Shown here: piece by piece, positions 55,911 through 64,000 of the stretch
How the letters are laid out: every line of letters starts with the position of its first letter
How positions within the stretch are numbered: position 1 is the first letter of the stretch
Assembly: GCF_000154825.1 (NCBI RefSeq)
Contig: NZ_DS560019.1
Coordinates: 806,001-870,000, forward strand
DNA length: 64,000 bases
Direction of reading: 5' to 3'
DNA from: Anaerofustis stercorihominis DSM 17244
Lineage (GTDB): Bacteria; Bacillota; Clostridia; Eubacteriales; Anaerofustaceae
The notes under the pieces: generated by a model
Database searches by the model: none
What the model was told of the DNA's origin: nothing
Seen by the model: the letters and a program-made list of their open reading frames with translations, nothing else
Program-made: the position numbers and the translations under genes

Positions 55911-56062
55911 GTGTACTTTTTGTAACTAATTGTCAAACAAAAAAATAAGACAAAATATCTCTTTTTTATTTAATCAATCATTAGGTATGTAACACTTTTG
56001 CATACTATTCCCCATATATAATTGCATTAGGTATTATACACCTTTCGTTACAAAAAGTACAC
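55911..56062. repeat. Perfect 16-bp inverted repeats bounding about 120 bp upstream of the large surface-protein gene
   Basis: GTGTACTTTTTGTAAC at 55911-55926 and its exact complement at 56047-56062. The enclosed segment is AT-rich with TATAAT-like words near 56020 and 56030. The repeats stop sharply at 16 bp. The layout resembles invertible promoter segments that switch surface genes, but it could also be a paired protein-binding site. Confidence 0.65.
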
Positions 56063-56202
56063 TTATTGTAAATTTAATATGATTAAACATCGACGATAAG
56101 AAAGGACATAAGTTCTTTATTTTCGTCTTTTAACGTAGTTAGGTAAGATGCATATCTATTTCTAAAATAATACTTATAAAAATAATAAAGGAGAAAAGAG
56201 AA
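56063..56202 (+). promoter_or_regulatory. Leader of the large surface-protein gene
   Basis: About 140 nt with no gene, ending in an AAAGGAGAAAAG ribosome site. I could not match it to a known riboswitch class (checked by eye for c-di-GMP types). Confidence 0.4.
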
Positions 56203-59200
56203 ATGGACGAATTTAAACCTAAGCGAAGTAAGATTTCAAGAAAAATAATAGGGATGATACTGACTCTTGTTTTAATGTTATGTTTATTCCCATCTTCAAA
56301 TATTTTTGCCGCTGACAATGCACAGGCAAGCGAAATTGAATATTTGACAAACCAATCCGGATTTGCATTTAATGTTAGAGGTATGCCCGGTAGTTTTAAA
56401 ACTACTTATTCGGATAGAGGGTATATTTCATATTTAAGGATAACGGACAGTGAAGTAAATAATGCAGCTGCAAGCAGCGGTACAGCAATAAACAGTTTGC
56501 CGAATGGCGTGGTTAAACGTAATATCAATGGCGTTACAGGTTTTGATTTGACACAAACGTTATCTTTTACTAATGAAAATAGATATGTTAAAATTCAGTA
56601 CACATTGACTAATAATACAGGTAAAGATAAATTTGTCGCATTGGGTTCTGGAGCTGATATACAAATCGTAAATAATGACAGCGCTCCGATTTACAGAACA
56701 GATACGGGTATACGTATGGCTGAGAGTACCGATGCTTCTTCAAGACAATTTAACTTTGTATGTGAAAAATCATATGGTGTTACAGATGTAGATACATTGT
56801 ATTACGGACCATATGGTCAGTATCCTGCAAATATGTTTTCCGGAATAAAGACAACAGGTTCTGTTCTTAATATAGACTCCGGTATGTCTTTTGGATGGAT
56901 AAACAGACTTATTAGGGACGGGGAAACTAAGACGTATTCTGTGCTTCTCGGTATAGGTAGTTCGGCTACACCTCCACAATTAATGCAGGATATTTCTGCG
57001 GTTTGTAACGGGGATAAAGTGGACGTTGAAGCACGTTTCAAAGATATAAATGAAAATGTAGAAGATGCGATATACTATGTATTCGATATGGATACGGAAA
57101 ATGAAACTCCTGCGGAAAAGTTAATCGAAGTTGATGCAACGGGCGAAGTCCAAACTCTTAAAGCGTCCATACCCAAACCTTCTTCATGGCAAGTCGGGGA
57201 AGTACATACTGTTTCCGTATGGGTTATGAATACTCCAGGTGCAATGTCTGATATAAAAACTGTTAGGGTTGTAGTTGAAGGTGATGATGAAGTCAGAGAA
57301 GCCGAAGAATACTATTTGAGCTTTAACGGCGGTCAAGGGGCTGTCGGTACCGCACCTTCAAGTATAAAGGCTTATGAACAGGATTATGTTACTCTTCCCA
57401 ATAATACATTTACAAAAGAAAATTGTACTTTCGGCGGCTGGAAGGATAGTGAAGGGAATATCTATCCTGCGGGAACAAAATTTAAAATGCCGAGCAGTGA
57501 TACGACTTTAACTGCCTATTGGGTAGAGGGAACAGAAAATGCTATGTATACCGTTGAGTATTATAAGCAAAATGTAAAGGATGACAACTATACATTGGCA
57601 GAAAGCAAATCCTTTGAGGGTACGGTAGGGGAAACCGTAACGGCTCCCGAAAAGACTTATACGGGATTTGATGAAAATACAACAACAGCTCTTCGTAAGG
57701 AAAGCGGAGAAGTGGCGAGCGGACTTCGTCTTAAACGTTATTATGACAGAAAAATGATGAACGTTACATTCAACGGTAACGGCGGAAATGCTTCTCAAGC
57801 TTCTGCTTCCGTACGCTACGGCGGTATGCTGGAAATGCCTACAGCTACCAGACAATATTATGCTTTCCAAGGCTGGTATGATTCATTGAATAATCAAGAA
57901 GCTAAGTTATACAACAACTTATCTCCTATAACTTCGGACTTGACTTTGTATGCATCTTGGGATGCGGCTTTAGACTTTACAACTCCAAAAGTGAGCGGGA
58001 CTTACGGGGCTGCAATAAGTAATGTGACTTTGGTTCCTTCAAATGCAGCTTCAAGCGACGCTCCGAACGTTAAGTTTGAAATAGTAAGCGGAAGTCTTCC
58101 CGAAGGACTTGAAATGTCCGAAACAGGTGTTATTTCAGGTACTCCTAAAATAGCGACAAACGGAGATATAAATATTCAAGTAAAATGTACTGACTTGGAC
58201 ACAAATTTAACAAAGACTAAACAAGTAACTATAAATATAGCTAAAAAAGAATTGACTGTTACGGGTATAGATATAACTACCGCTCCGACTAAAGTTTATG
58301 ACGGTACGAATACAATATCAAAAGCAAGTCTTGATGCCGTTTCCGTAACAGAAGTCAGCGGACTTTTAGCGGAAGATCAGATAAGCGCTTCAAGTGTAAA
58401 ATCTGCAAAATCAACTGGTCTTACAATAAAAGCCACAGCAGGTACATATGACAATAAAAATGCCGGAGAAAATAAAAATTATACGATCACTAAATTCTCT
58501 TTAAGCGGTGATAAAGCTGCAAATTATACGATAGCTCCTTATATAGCAGGAAATAATGGTGTGATTACAAAGAGAGATATAACCATAAAACCTACTCCCG
58601 ATTCTATGGACAGAAATGACGCTGTTCCTGCATTCGGAGTGAAAATAACAAACGGAAGTCTCGGAAAAGGCGATACGATTGCCGACTTGGGTACTCCTGT
58701 ATTTGAATGTAAAAATGACGCTGGTGTTTCACCTTCAACAGGCGGTGAAATAGGTGACTTTGTATTAAAAATCACATCAATAAATAATCAAAGTTCAAAT
58801 TATAATATAACTTTGGAAGAAGTAGCATTCAGAGTAAGAGATAAACATACCGTTACTACATCTAAAGCAGGTGACGGAGTGATTACGGCTACTAAAGCTT
58901 ATGATGAAGATTCTACCGCAATAATAACTTGGGAACCTAAAGATAATTACAGAGTAAAGAGAGTTATAGTTGATGGTGAAGTAAGAGATGATTTGCTTCA
59001 TGCAGGTCAAATAACTTTTGCGGGTATAAGAGAAGACCATACCGTATTTGTTGAATTTACCAGAGAAGAACTTCCTCCTGTAAATCAGTATTATTCCATC
59101 GATACCGTTAAAAAGGGCGGAGATGGTAACTGCAGCATAACAAGTGGATGTACGGTTAAAAAAGGTGACAACAAAACGATCAGCTGGAATGCTGGCGGTG

Positions 59201-61455
59201 AATATAAAGTAAGTAAAGTTACTATAGACGGTGTTGTCCAAAACAACCCTGATGAAAACGGCGGAAGCATTACATTTAATTCAATAAGTTCTAATCATGA
59301 CGTACAAGTCGTATTTGAAAAGAAAAGTGCTCCTGCACCAAAAGAAGATTTTTATACTATAACAACGTCTTATGAAGGTGAGGGTTCTATTGATCCAAGT
59401 AAGACTGTTAAAAAAGGTTCCGCATGCACGATCAGCTGGAAACCTGCAGGCGGATGGTATGTCGATAAAGTTATAATAGACGGTGTTGAAAAAGAAGGTT
59501 TAAGAAAAGGTGAATTTGAAAATATAACTGCGGATCATACTATAAAAGTAATTTTTGCTAAGGATACTCCTACCGGCGGAAACCCTGATCCTGATAATCC
59601 GGATGTAGATAATCCAGATATAGATACACCTGATAATCCGGATATTGACAACCCTGATGATAATCCTACTACTGATGTAACTCAAACGTACAGGGTAAAT
59701 ACACAGATAAAAAACGGTGTCGGTGATATTTCTCCTTCCGTAACTGTAAACAAAGGCGAAGATTATACTGTTTCTTGGCATATCGAAACGGGCTATGAAA
59801 TAGATAGTGTTGAAGTAAAAATGGGTAATGTATTAAAGCCTAATTTGGTAAACGGGAATAAGGTAATACTTACAAATATCACAGATGACTATGATATCAT
59901 CGTTACTTTAAAACCTGTTGATACTTCTGCCGATCCTGATAATAATAAAGAATCTTTTGATATTATTACAGGTATCAAAGGCGGTGAAGGTACTATAACA
60001 CCTTCTGCATTAGATGTTGAAAAGGGTACGAGTCATAAAGTAGAATGGTCCGTTGAAGCTGATTATACCGTTCAAAGTGTAATAGTTGACGGTGTAGCGA
60101 GAGATGAACTCAGAAACGAAAACAGTGAATATAATATCAACAGTGTTGAAGCGAGTCATTCGGTTTATGTATTCTTATCTAAAGAAAATAAGAATGACGG
60201 AGCAAACGATGGAGAAGTTGTAAATCCTGACGGACTTTTGACTGTAACAACGGAAATCGTTGGTAAAGGCAGTATCACTCCAAGTAAAATCGTTGAAAAA
60301 GGCGGTAACTATAAAGTTGAGTGGGCACCTGCAGACGGATATGTACTAAAAGAAGTTTACATTGATGGAAATAAGAGTAATCTACCTGTTAACTTCGTTG
60401 ACTTTAACAATATTTTAGTAAATCATAGCGTAAAAGTAGTATTTGTTAAAGATGATGAAGCACATCTTGATTATATCCCGGGAGAAAAATATCAAATTTC
60501 AACCGGAATAGTCGGTGGAAAAGGAAGTATATCTCCAAGTGCGACTTTACAAAAAGATGATGATTATAATGTAGAGTGGAATATTGATGAGGGGTATGTC
60601 GTAAAAAGCGTAATAGTAGACGGTGTATACAGAGAAGATTTAAAAAATGTACAGGGAAGTCAAGACTTTAATTCTATTAAAGCGAACCATTCGGTATATG
60701 TATATGTGGAAACTAAAGATAATTCTTCAAATAACAAACCGGCTAACAATTTAACCGTATCTACAGAGACTGTCGGTAAAGGCAGCATAACTCCTACAGC
60801 AGTTAAGAAAAAAGGCAATGATCATGTGGTTACATGGAAACCTGCAAGCGGTTATGTTGTTAAAGAAGTGTATGTTGATGGTTTAAAAGTTAATCTTTCA
60901 GAGGATAAAATAGAATTCAAAGATTTGGCATCAAATCATCATGTAAAAGTAATATTCGTTAAAGAATCGGAAAAAGATGAAATATATCAGCCTTCCGAAA
61001 ATGACATAAAGGTTGAAACATCTATAATCGGCGGTAAAGGTACTATTACCGGAACTGCCACTCTTAAAAAGGGTGATGATCACACGGTTAAATGGACTGT
61101 TGAAAAAGGATATCAAGTAAAGACCATAATAGTTGACGGAAAAGAAAGAAAAGACTTGTTAAACAGTAATTCAATAACATTTAAAGATTTATCCAAAAAT
61201 CATAAAGTTCAAGTAGTGTTGATGAGTGATGAAGAAGCTGCCGCTCTGGAAAAAGAAAACAATAAAAATAATAGTGGTAAAAAAGATAATTCTTCTTCAA
61301 AAGGAACATCTAAAGATAGAAAGAATGAAAATAAAAATAATATAGATACCCCGGATACGTCCGATAATTCAAATGCAGTGATATATGGCTTGATAGCCTT
61401 GATTGCTGTTGCAGGATTAGGCGGAACTATCTTTAAAATAAAAAGGGTAAATTAA
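56203..61455 (+). CDS. Large repeat-containing cell-surface protein
   Basis: A 1750-residue protein. A signal peptide (about 13-38, ending NIFAAD) is followed by a beta-rich N-terminal domain (about 45-370), two InlB-B-like repeats (SFNGGQGAVG-type and VTFNGNGG-type, about 370-590), a putative Ig and a YDG-type domain (APTKVYDGTNT, about 695-840), and nine copies of an about 75-residue repeat (about 875-1675). The repeat pattern is G-x-G-x-I-x-P-S, V-x-K-G, W, GY-x-V-x-x-V-x-VDG, N/D-H-x-V-x-V. An Asp/Pro/Asn linker splits copies three and four. The C-terminus (TPDTSD, hydrophobic helix, KIKRVN) resembles a sortase signal but lacks canonical LPXTG. Role probably adhesion or wall architecture. 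Confidence 0.88.
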   Translation: MDEFKPKRSKISRKIIGMILTLVLMLCLFPSSNIFAADNAQASEIEYLTNQSGFAFNVRGMPGSFKTTYSDRGYISYLRITDSEVNNAAASSGTAINSLPNGVVKRNINGVTGFDLTQTLSFTNENRYVKIQYTLTNNTGKDKFVALGSGADIQIVNNDSAPIYRTDTGIRMAESTDASSRQFNFVCEKSYGVTDVDTLYYGPYGQYPANMFSGIKTTGSVLNIDSGMSFGWINRLIRDGETKTYSVLLGIGSSATPPQLMQDISAVCNGDKVDVEARFKDINENVEDAIYYVFDMDTENETPAEKLIEVDATGEVQTLKASIPKPSSWQVGEVHTVSVWVMNTPGAMSDIKTVRVVVEGDDEVREAEEYYLSFNGGQGAVGTAPSSIKAYEQDYVTLPNNTFTKENCTFGGWKDSEGNIYPAGTKFKMPSSDTTLTAYWVEGTENAMYTVEYYKQNVKDDNYTLAESKSFEGTVGETVTAPEKTYTGFDENTTTALRKESGEVASGLRLKRYYDRKMMNVTFNGNGGNASQASASVRYGGMLEMPTATRQYYAFQGWYDSLNNQEAKLYNNLSPITSDLTLYASWDAALDFTTPKVSGTYGAAISNVTLVPSNAASSDAPNVKFEIVSGSLPEGLEMSETGVISGTPKIATNGDINIQVKCTDLDTNLTKTKQVTINIAKKELTVTGIDITTAPTKVYDGTNTISKASLDAVSVTEVSGLLAEDQISASSVKSAKSTGLTIKATAGTYDNKNAGENKNYTITKFSLSGDKAANYTIAPYIAGNNGVITKRDITIKPTPDSMDRNDAVPAFGVKITNGSLGKGDTIADLGTPVFECKNDAGVSPSTGGEIGDFVLKITSINNQSSNYNITLEEVAFRVRDKHTVTTSKAGDGVITATKAYDEDSTAIITWEPKDNYRVKRVIVDGEVRDDLLHAGQITFAGIREDHTVFVEFTREELPPVNQYYSIDTVKKGGDGNCSITSGCTVKKGDNKTISWNAGGEYKVSKVTIDGVVQNNPDENGGSITFNSISSNHDVQVVFEKKSAPAPKEDFYTITTSYEGEGSIDPSKTVKKGSACTISWKPAGGWYVDKVIIDGVEKEGLRKGEFENITADHTIKVIFAKDTPTGGNPDPDNPDVDNPDIDTPDNPDIDNPDDNPTTDVTQTYRVNTQIKNGVGDISPSVTVNKGEDYTVSWHIETGYEIDSVEVKMGNVLKPNLVNGNKVILTNITDDYDIIVTLKPVDTSADPDNNKESFDIITGIKGGEGTITPSALDVEKGTSHKVEWSVEADYTVQSVIVDGVARDELRNENSEYNINSVEASHSVYVFLSKENKNDGANDGEVVNPDGLLTVTTEIVGKGSITPSKIVEKGGNYKVEWAPADGYVLKEVYIDGNKSNLPVNFVDFNNILVNHSVKVVFVKDDEAHLDYIPGEKYQISTGIVGGKGSISPSATLQKDDDYNVEWNIDEGYVVKSVIVDGVYREDLKNVQGSQDFNSIKANHSVYVYVETKDNSSNNKPANNLTVSTETVGKGSITPTAVKKKGNDHVVTWKPASGYVVKEVYVDGLKVNLSEDKIEFKDLASNHHVKVIFVKESEKDEIYQPSENDIKVETSIIGGKGTITGTATLKKGDDHTVKWTVEKGYQVKTIIVDGKERKDLLNSNSITFKDLSKNHKVQVVLMSDEEAAALEKENNKNNSGKKDNSSSKGTSKDRKNENKNNIDTPDTSDNSNAVIYGLIALIAVAGLGGTIFKIKRVN

Positions 61456-61464
61456 TTTAAACGC

Positions 61465-61504
61465 CAAACTAAAAAAGACCCTCCCCGATGGGTCTTTTTT
61501 AGTG
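61465..61504 (+). terminator. Intrinsic terminator of the surface-protein gene
   Basis: AAAAAAGACCC (61471-61481) pairs with GGGTCTTTTTT (61490-61500). Flanking CAAACTA/TAGTGTTTG extends the stem. Confidence 0.9.
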
Positions 61505-61604
61505 TTTGTTTGGATATATAAGATTACCATTTATTTAAATATGTTTCTTTTAATTTAAAAATAATGTATAATATTATAAGTATTTGAATTTAAAGGAGGA
61601 AAAT

Positions 61605-62378
61605 ATGAAGAGTGATTTAAAAGTAAGTTTGGTAAGGTATACTCCGGAACCTGTTAAGACTGTGGCAATGGCCGCTAAGTTATGTTATTCTCCTGTTGGT
61701 ATAGAAGAAATAAGCGAAAAAATGAGTGATGAACAGGCTGAAAAGTTTGTAAAAATGTTAATGGGTTTCAGTCACATGTCTCCTCTCGAACATATAAGTT
61801 TTTCTTTTGCTATAGAAGGAGTAAGCAGAACACTTACTCATCAGCTTGTAAGACACAGACTTGCAAGTTATTCTCAGCAGTCACAAAGATATGTCAGTGA
61901 GACCGAATTTGATTTTATCGTACCTCCGGCAATAGAAAAAGACGAACAAGCTTTAAAAGCTTTTAATGAAAGTATGGAAATGATACAATCATCTTATGAA
62001 AAAATCAGAGACATTCTAACCGAGAATAAAACAAAAGAACTGGTTGAGAAAGAAAAAATGGAAGAAAAATCAGCCAGAAGCAAGGCTGTTAAGCTTGCTA
62101 ATGAGGACGCGAGATTTGTTCTTCCGGGAGCCTGCGAAACGAAGATCATTACTACAATGAATGCAAGACAGCTGCTTCATTTTTTCGAAGAAAGAACTTG
62201 TACCAGAGCACAGTGGGAAATAAGAGGGCTTGCCACGGAAATGTTGAAGCTTGTAAAGGAAGTATGTCCCGTTATATTCGATAGTGCTGGTCCGGGCTGT
62301 GTAAGAGGTGCATGTCCCGAAGGTAAAATGAGCTGCGGAAAAGCAAAAGAAATAAAAGAAAAATTTTTGAATTTATAG
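61605..62378 (+). CDS. thyX: Flavin-dependent thymidylate synthase
   Basis: About 257 residues with the ThyX signature [14 protein letters not shown] (residues about 83-96) and [22 protein letters not shown]. It makes dTMP from dUMP using methylene-THF and FADH2. The start at 61605 follows AAAGGAGG; an in-frame TTG at 61584 overlaps that site. The C-terminus has an unusual four-Cys stretch ([16 protein letters not shown]) that could bind metal. Confidence 0.95.
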   Translation: MKSDLKVSLVRYTPEPVKTVAMAAKLCYSPVGIEEISEKMSDEQAEKFVKMLMGFSHMSPLEHISFSFAIEGVSRTLTHQLVRHRLASYSQQSQRYVSETEFDFIVPPAIEKDEQALKAFNESMEMIQSSYEKIRDILTENKTKELVEKEKMEEKSARSKAVKLANEDARFVLPGACETKIITTMNARQLLHFFEERTCTRAQWEIRGLATEMLKLVKEVCPVIFDSAGPGCVRGACPEGKMSCGKAKEIKEKFLNL

Positions 62379-62393
62379 AGGTAAATTAATTTA

Positions 62394-63122
62394 ATGAGTA
62401 ATTATGAAAAAGTAATAGGAAGAAATGCGGTCAGAGAAACTTTAAAGGCGGGAAGAAATGTAAATAAACTTTATATAAGCGAAAATCATGATTCCGGTTT
62501 GGTAAGTATAATAAAAATGGCAAAGTCAAAGGGGATATCCATTCAAAAGACCAATAACCATAAGCTTGATAGTATGTCGGGTAGCACACACCATCAAGGC
62601 GTTCTTGCTCTTTGTTCTCCCGTAGAAACAATTTCGCTCAGAGAGCTTATAGAAAAAATGAATGAAAAGGTCACTAAACCTTTAGTAGTTATCCTAGATA
62701 ATATAACAGACCCCCATAATGCCGGAGCCATAATCAGAAGCGCATACTGTGCAGGTGCGGACGGTGTTATAATGCAGACAAGAAGAAGCGCTTCTATCGG
62801 AGAGGGTATGTATAAATCTTCTGCCGGAGCCATTGAACATATTGATTTATGCGAAGTATCGAATATAGCTCAAACCATAGATACACTTAAAAAAGAAGGC
62901 TTATTTGTAGTGGGACTTGATATGAACGGAGAAAACTACTACGATATGGATTATGATATGCCTTTAGCTTTGGTTGTCGGTGCTGAAGGTAAGGGACTTG
63001 GTAGACTTATTAAAGAAAAATGTGATTTTATAAGCTCTATTCCTTTAAAAAATGATTTCGATTCATTGAATGCTTCCGTTGCTGCGGGAATAGTTCTTTT
63101 TGAAGCTGTAAAAACAAGATAA
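62394..63122 (+). CDS. rlmB: 23S rRNA (guanosine-2'-O)-methyltransferase RlmB-like
   Basis: A 242-residue SpoU/TrmH-family trefoil-knot methyltransferase. An N-terminal L30e-like RNA-binding domain (IGRNAVRETLKAGRNVNKLYI) is followed by motif 1 ILDNITDPHNAGAIIRSAYCAG, motif 2 LVVGAEGKGLGRL and motif 3 IPLKNDFDSLNASVAAGIVLFE. It follows thyX with 15 nt between. Confidence 0.93.
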   Translation: MSNYEKVIGRNAVRETLKAGRNVNKLYISENHDSGLVSIIKMAKSKGISIQKTNNHKLDSMSGSTHHQGVLALCSPVETISLRELIEKMNEKVTKPLVVILDNITDPHNAGAIIRSAYCAGADGVIMQTRRSASIGEGMYKSSAGAIEHIDLCEVSNIAQTIDTLKKEGLFVVGLDMNGENYYDMDYDMPLALVVGAEGKGLGRLIKEKCDFISSIPLKNDFDSLNASVAAGIVLFEAVKTR

Positions 63123-63148
63123 AACTCTGCTTTTGCGGAGTTTTTTTA
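63120..63148 (+). terminator. Intrinsic terminator of thyX-rlmB
   Basis: AAACTCTGC (63122-63130) pairs with GCGGAGTTT (63135-63143, one G-T), then T. Confidence 0.85.
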
Positions 63149-63258
63149 TTTAATAATTTTTTTTTAATAAAGATTTAAAGTATTTTTAATGATAAGTTAT
63201 GTAAAATATAAATTGGAAAAATTTATTATTTTATGAAATAAATAAAAAGTATATTTCG

Positions 63259-63287
63259 TTGACTTTAAGGTCATTATTTTATATAAT
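63259..63287 (+). promoter_or_regulatory. Promoter of the pyr operon
   Basis: TTGACT (63259-63264), 17 nt, TATAAT (63282-63287), just upstream of the pyr leader. Confidence 0.8.
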
Positions 63288-63299
63288 ATTTAAAAATAC

Positions 63300-63412
63300 T
63301 TTTAACTTAGCACGAGAGGCTAAAAAGGTTATACTTCGATAAATAAATAGCTTATACCGAAGCTATGCATTTTTTGTAGATACCTAGCCTAAGTGCAGGT
63401 ATTTTTTTATAA
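63300..63412 (+). promoter_or_regulatory. PyrR-type pyrimidine attenuator leader
   Basis: A TTAGC-ACGAGAG-GCTAA hairpin (63307-63323) matches the PyrR-binding loop (GAGAGGCU core). A second hairpin, ATAGCTT/AAGCTAT, follows. The terminator ATACCT/AGGTAT (63380-63385 and 63397-63402) ends in T7. ACTTAG in the first hairpin is complementary to CTAAGT in the terminator loop, giving the alternative fold. UMP-bound PyrR should promote termination. Confidence 0.85.
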
Positions 63413-63431
63413 ATATCGGAGGTATATACTT

Positions 63432-64000
63432 ATGTTAAAAGGTCGAGATTTGATCGAACCAACAAATTTTACAGTAGAAGAATTAGATGAAATATTTGCG
63501 CTTGCTAATGATATTCTAAATGACGAAAAAAAATATGTGGATGTATGTCATGGGAAATTATTGGCAAGCCTTTTTTATGAACCTTCAACAAGAACGAAAT
63601 TTTCTTTCGACGCTGCGATGTACAGGCTTGGCGGTAATGTCTTAGGATTTTCCGACCCGAATACATCGAGTACTTCGAAAGGAGAATCTCTTGCAGATAC
63701 TACAGTGGTCGTTTCAAATTATGTAGATATAATCGTTGCAAGACATCCCAGAGAAGGTACAGCAAAATTGATGAGTGAACATTCAAGAGTTCCCGTTATA
63801 AATGCGGGAGACGGCGGACATCAGCATCCAACTCAAACGCTTACGGATCTACTTACAATTCAGTATTACAAACACGATTTCAATAATCTAAAGATAGGTG
63901 TATGCGGAGACTTGATGTTCGGAAGGACTATTCATTCTCTCGTAAAAGCAATGTCAAGATATGAAAATATAGAGTTTGTCTTTATTTCACCGAAAGAACT
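63432..64000 (+). CDS. pyrB: Aspartate carbamoyltransferase catalytic chain (3' end beyond the window)
   Basis: The frame starts at ATG 63432 with a CGGAGGT ribosome site and is open to the window end (189 codons visible). [16 protein letters not shown] is the carbamoyl-phosphate-binding motif, KGESLADT the 80s loop, and [12 protein letters not shown] the second carbamoyl-phosphate site. First committed step of pyrimidine synthesis. It is first in an operon behind the pyr attenuator; pyrI or other pyr genes would lie beyond the window. Confidence 0.97.
   Translation, partial: MLKGRDLIEPTNFTVEELDEIFALANDILNDEKKYVDVCHGKLLASLFYEPSTRTKFSFDAAMYRLGGNVLGFSDPNTSSTSKGESLADTTVVVSNYVDIIVARHPREGTAKLMSEHSRVPVINAGDGGHQHPTQTLTDLLTIQYYKHDFNNLKIGVCGDLMFGRTIHSLVKAMSRYENIEFVFISPKE

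Noticed and set aside
56063-56202. A c-di-GMP riboswitch before the large surface-protein gene
   Set aside because: None of the conserved blocks of the class I or class II aptamers could be found by eye.

Overview
The window looks like chromosomal DNA of a low-GC, anaerobic, spore-forming member of the Bacillota (class Clostridia). The evidence is the sporulation and germination genes (SpoVG, SpoIIE, a CwlD-like amidase), a leucine T-box, a PyrR-type pyr leader, FMN and manganese riboswitches, ThyX in place of ThyA, and AT-rich intergenic DNA with textbook sigma-A promoters and intrinsic terminators. The genus cannot be assigned from sequence reading alone.

Layout: 1-8.9 kb holds the 3' end of a ComEC-like metallo-hydrolase with Ig-like repeats, acyP-tag, murC, spoVG, a DUF1287 hydrolase, an FMN-riboswitch-controlled riboflavin ECF S component, two tandem Xre regulators, and an operon of rhodanese, a HypR-like Rrf2 regulator and an RclA/MerA-like flavoprotein. 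8.9-15.7 kb holds deoC and an alcohol dehydrogenase divergent from a SorC regulator, bioY, a CwlD-like amidase, a PAP2 phosphatase, a C26 glutamine-amidotransferase-like hydrolase and small proteins. 15.75-20.77 kb is the T-box-controlled leuACDB operon.

20.8-29.1 kb is a foreign, GC-richer mobile element. It carries a large serine recombinase, remnants of replication and accessory genes (RepA-N-like, Cys-rich VLP), a winged-helix protein, a MATE pump overlapped by an AraC-GNAT fusion regulator, and a coiled-coil CHAT (caspase-like) protease. Next to the CHAT gene lies 0.6 kb of nested inverted repeats.

29.1-45 kb, mostly on the minus strand, holds a 1313-residue GGDEF/histidine-kinase hybrid behind a solute-binding lipoprotein gene with an in-frame TGA, a P-type cation ATPase behind mntP with a Mn2+ riboswitch, HAD/Ogg/TrmN6-like genes, a surface protein gene with an in-frame TAA, and spoIIE. 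45-56 kb, on the plus strand, holds a U32 peptidase, a PHP phosphoesterase, murA, walJ-htrA and a complete panG-panB-panC-panD-coaBC pathway. 56-64 kb holds a 1750-residue repeat surface protein behind a 120-bp segment bounded by perfect 16-bp inverted repeats, then thyX, rlmB and the start of pyrB behind a pyr attenuator.

Most of the window is core metabolism with recognisable RNA control. The points most worth a second look are the redox operon, the CHAT protease with its repeat region, the two surface or sensor genes split by single in-frame stops, the Mn-riboswitch link to the P-type ATPase, and the inverted-repeat-bounded segment upstream of the large surface protein.
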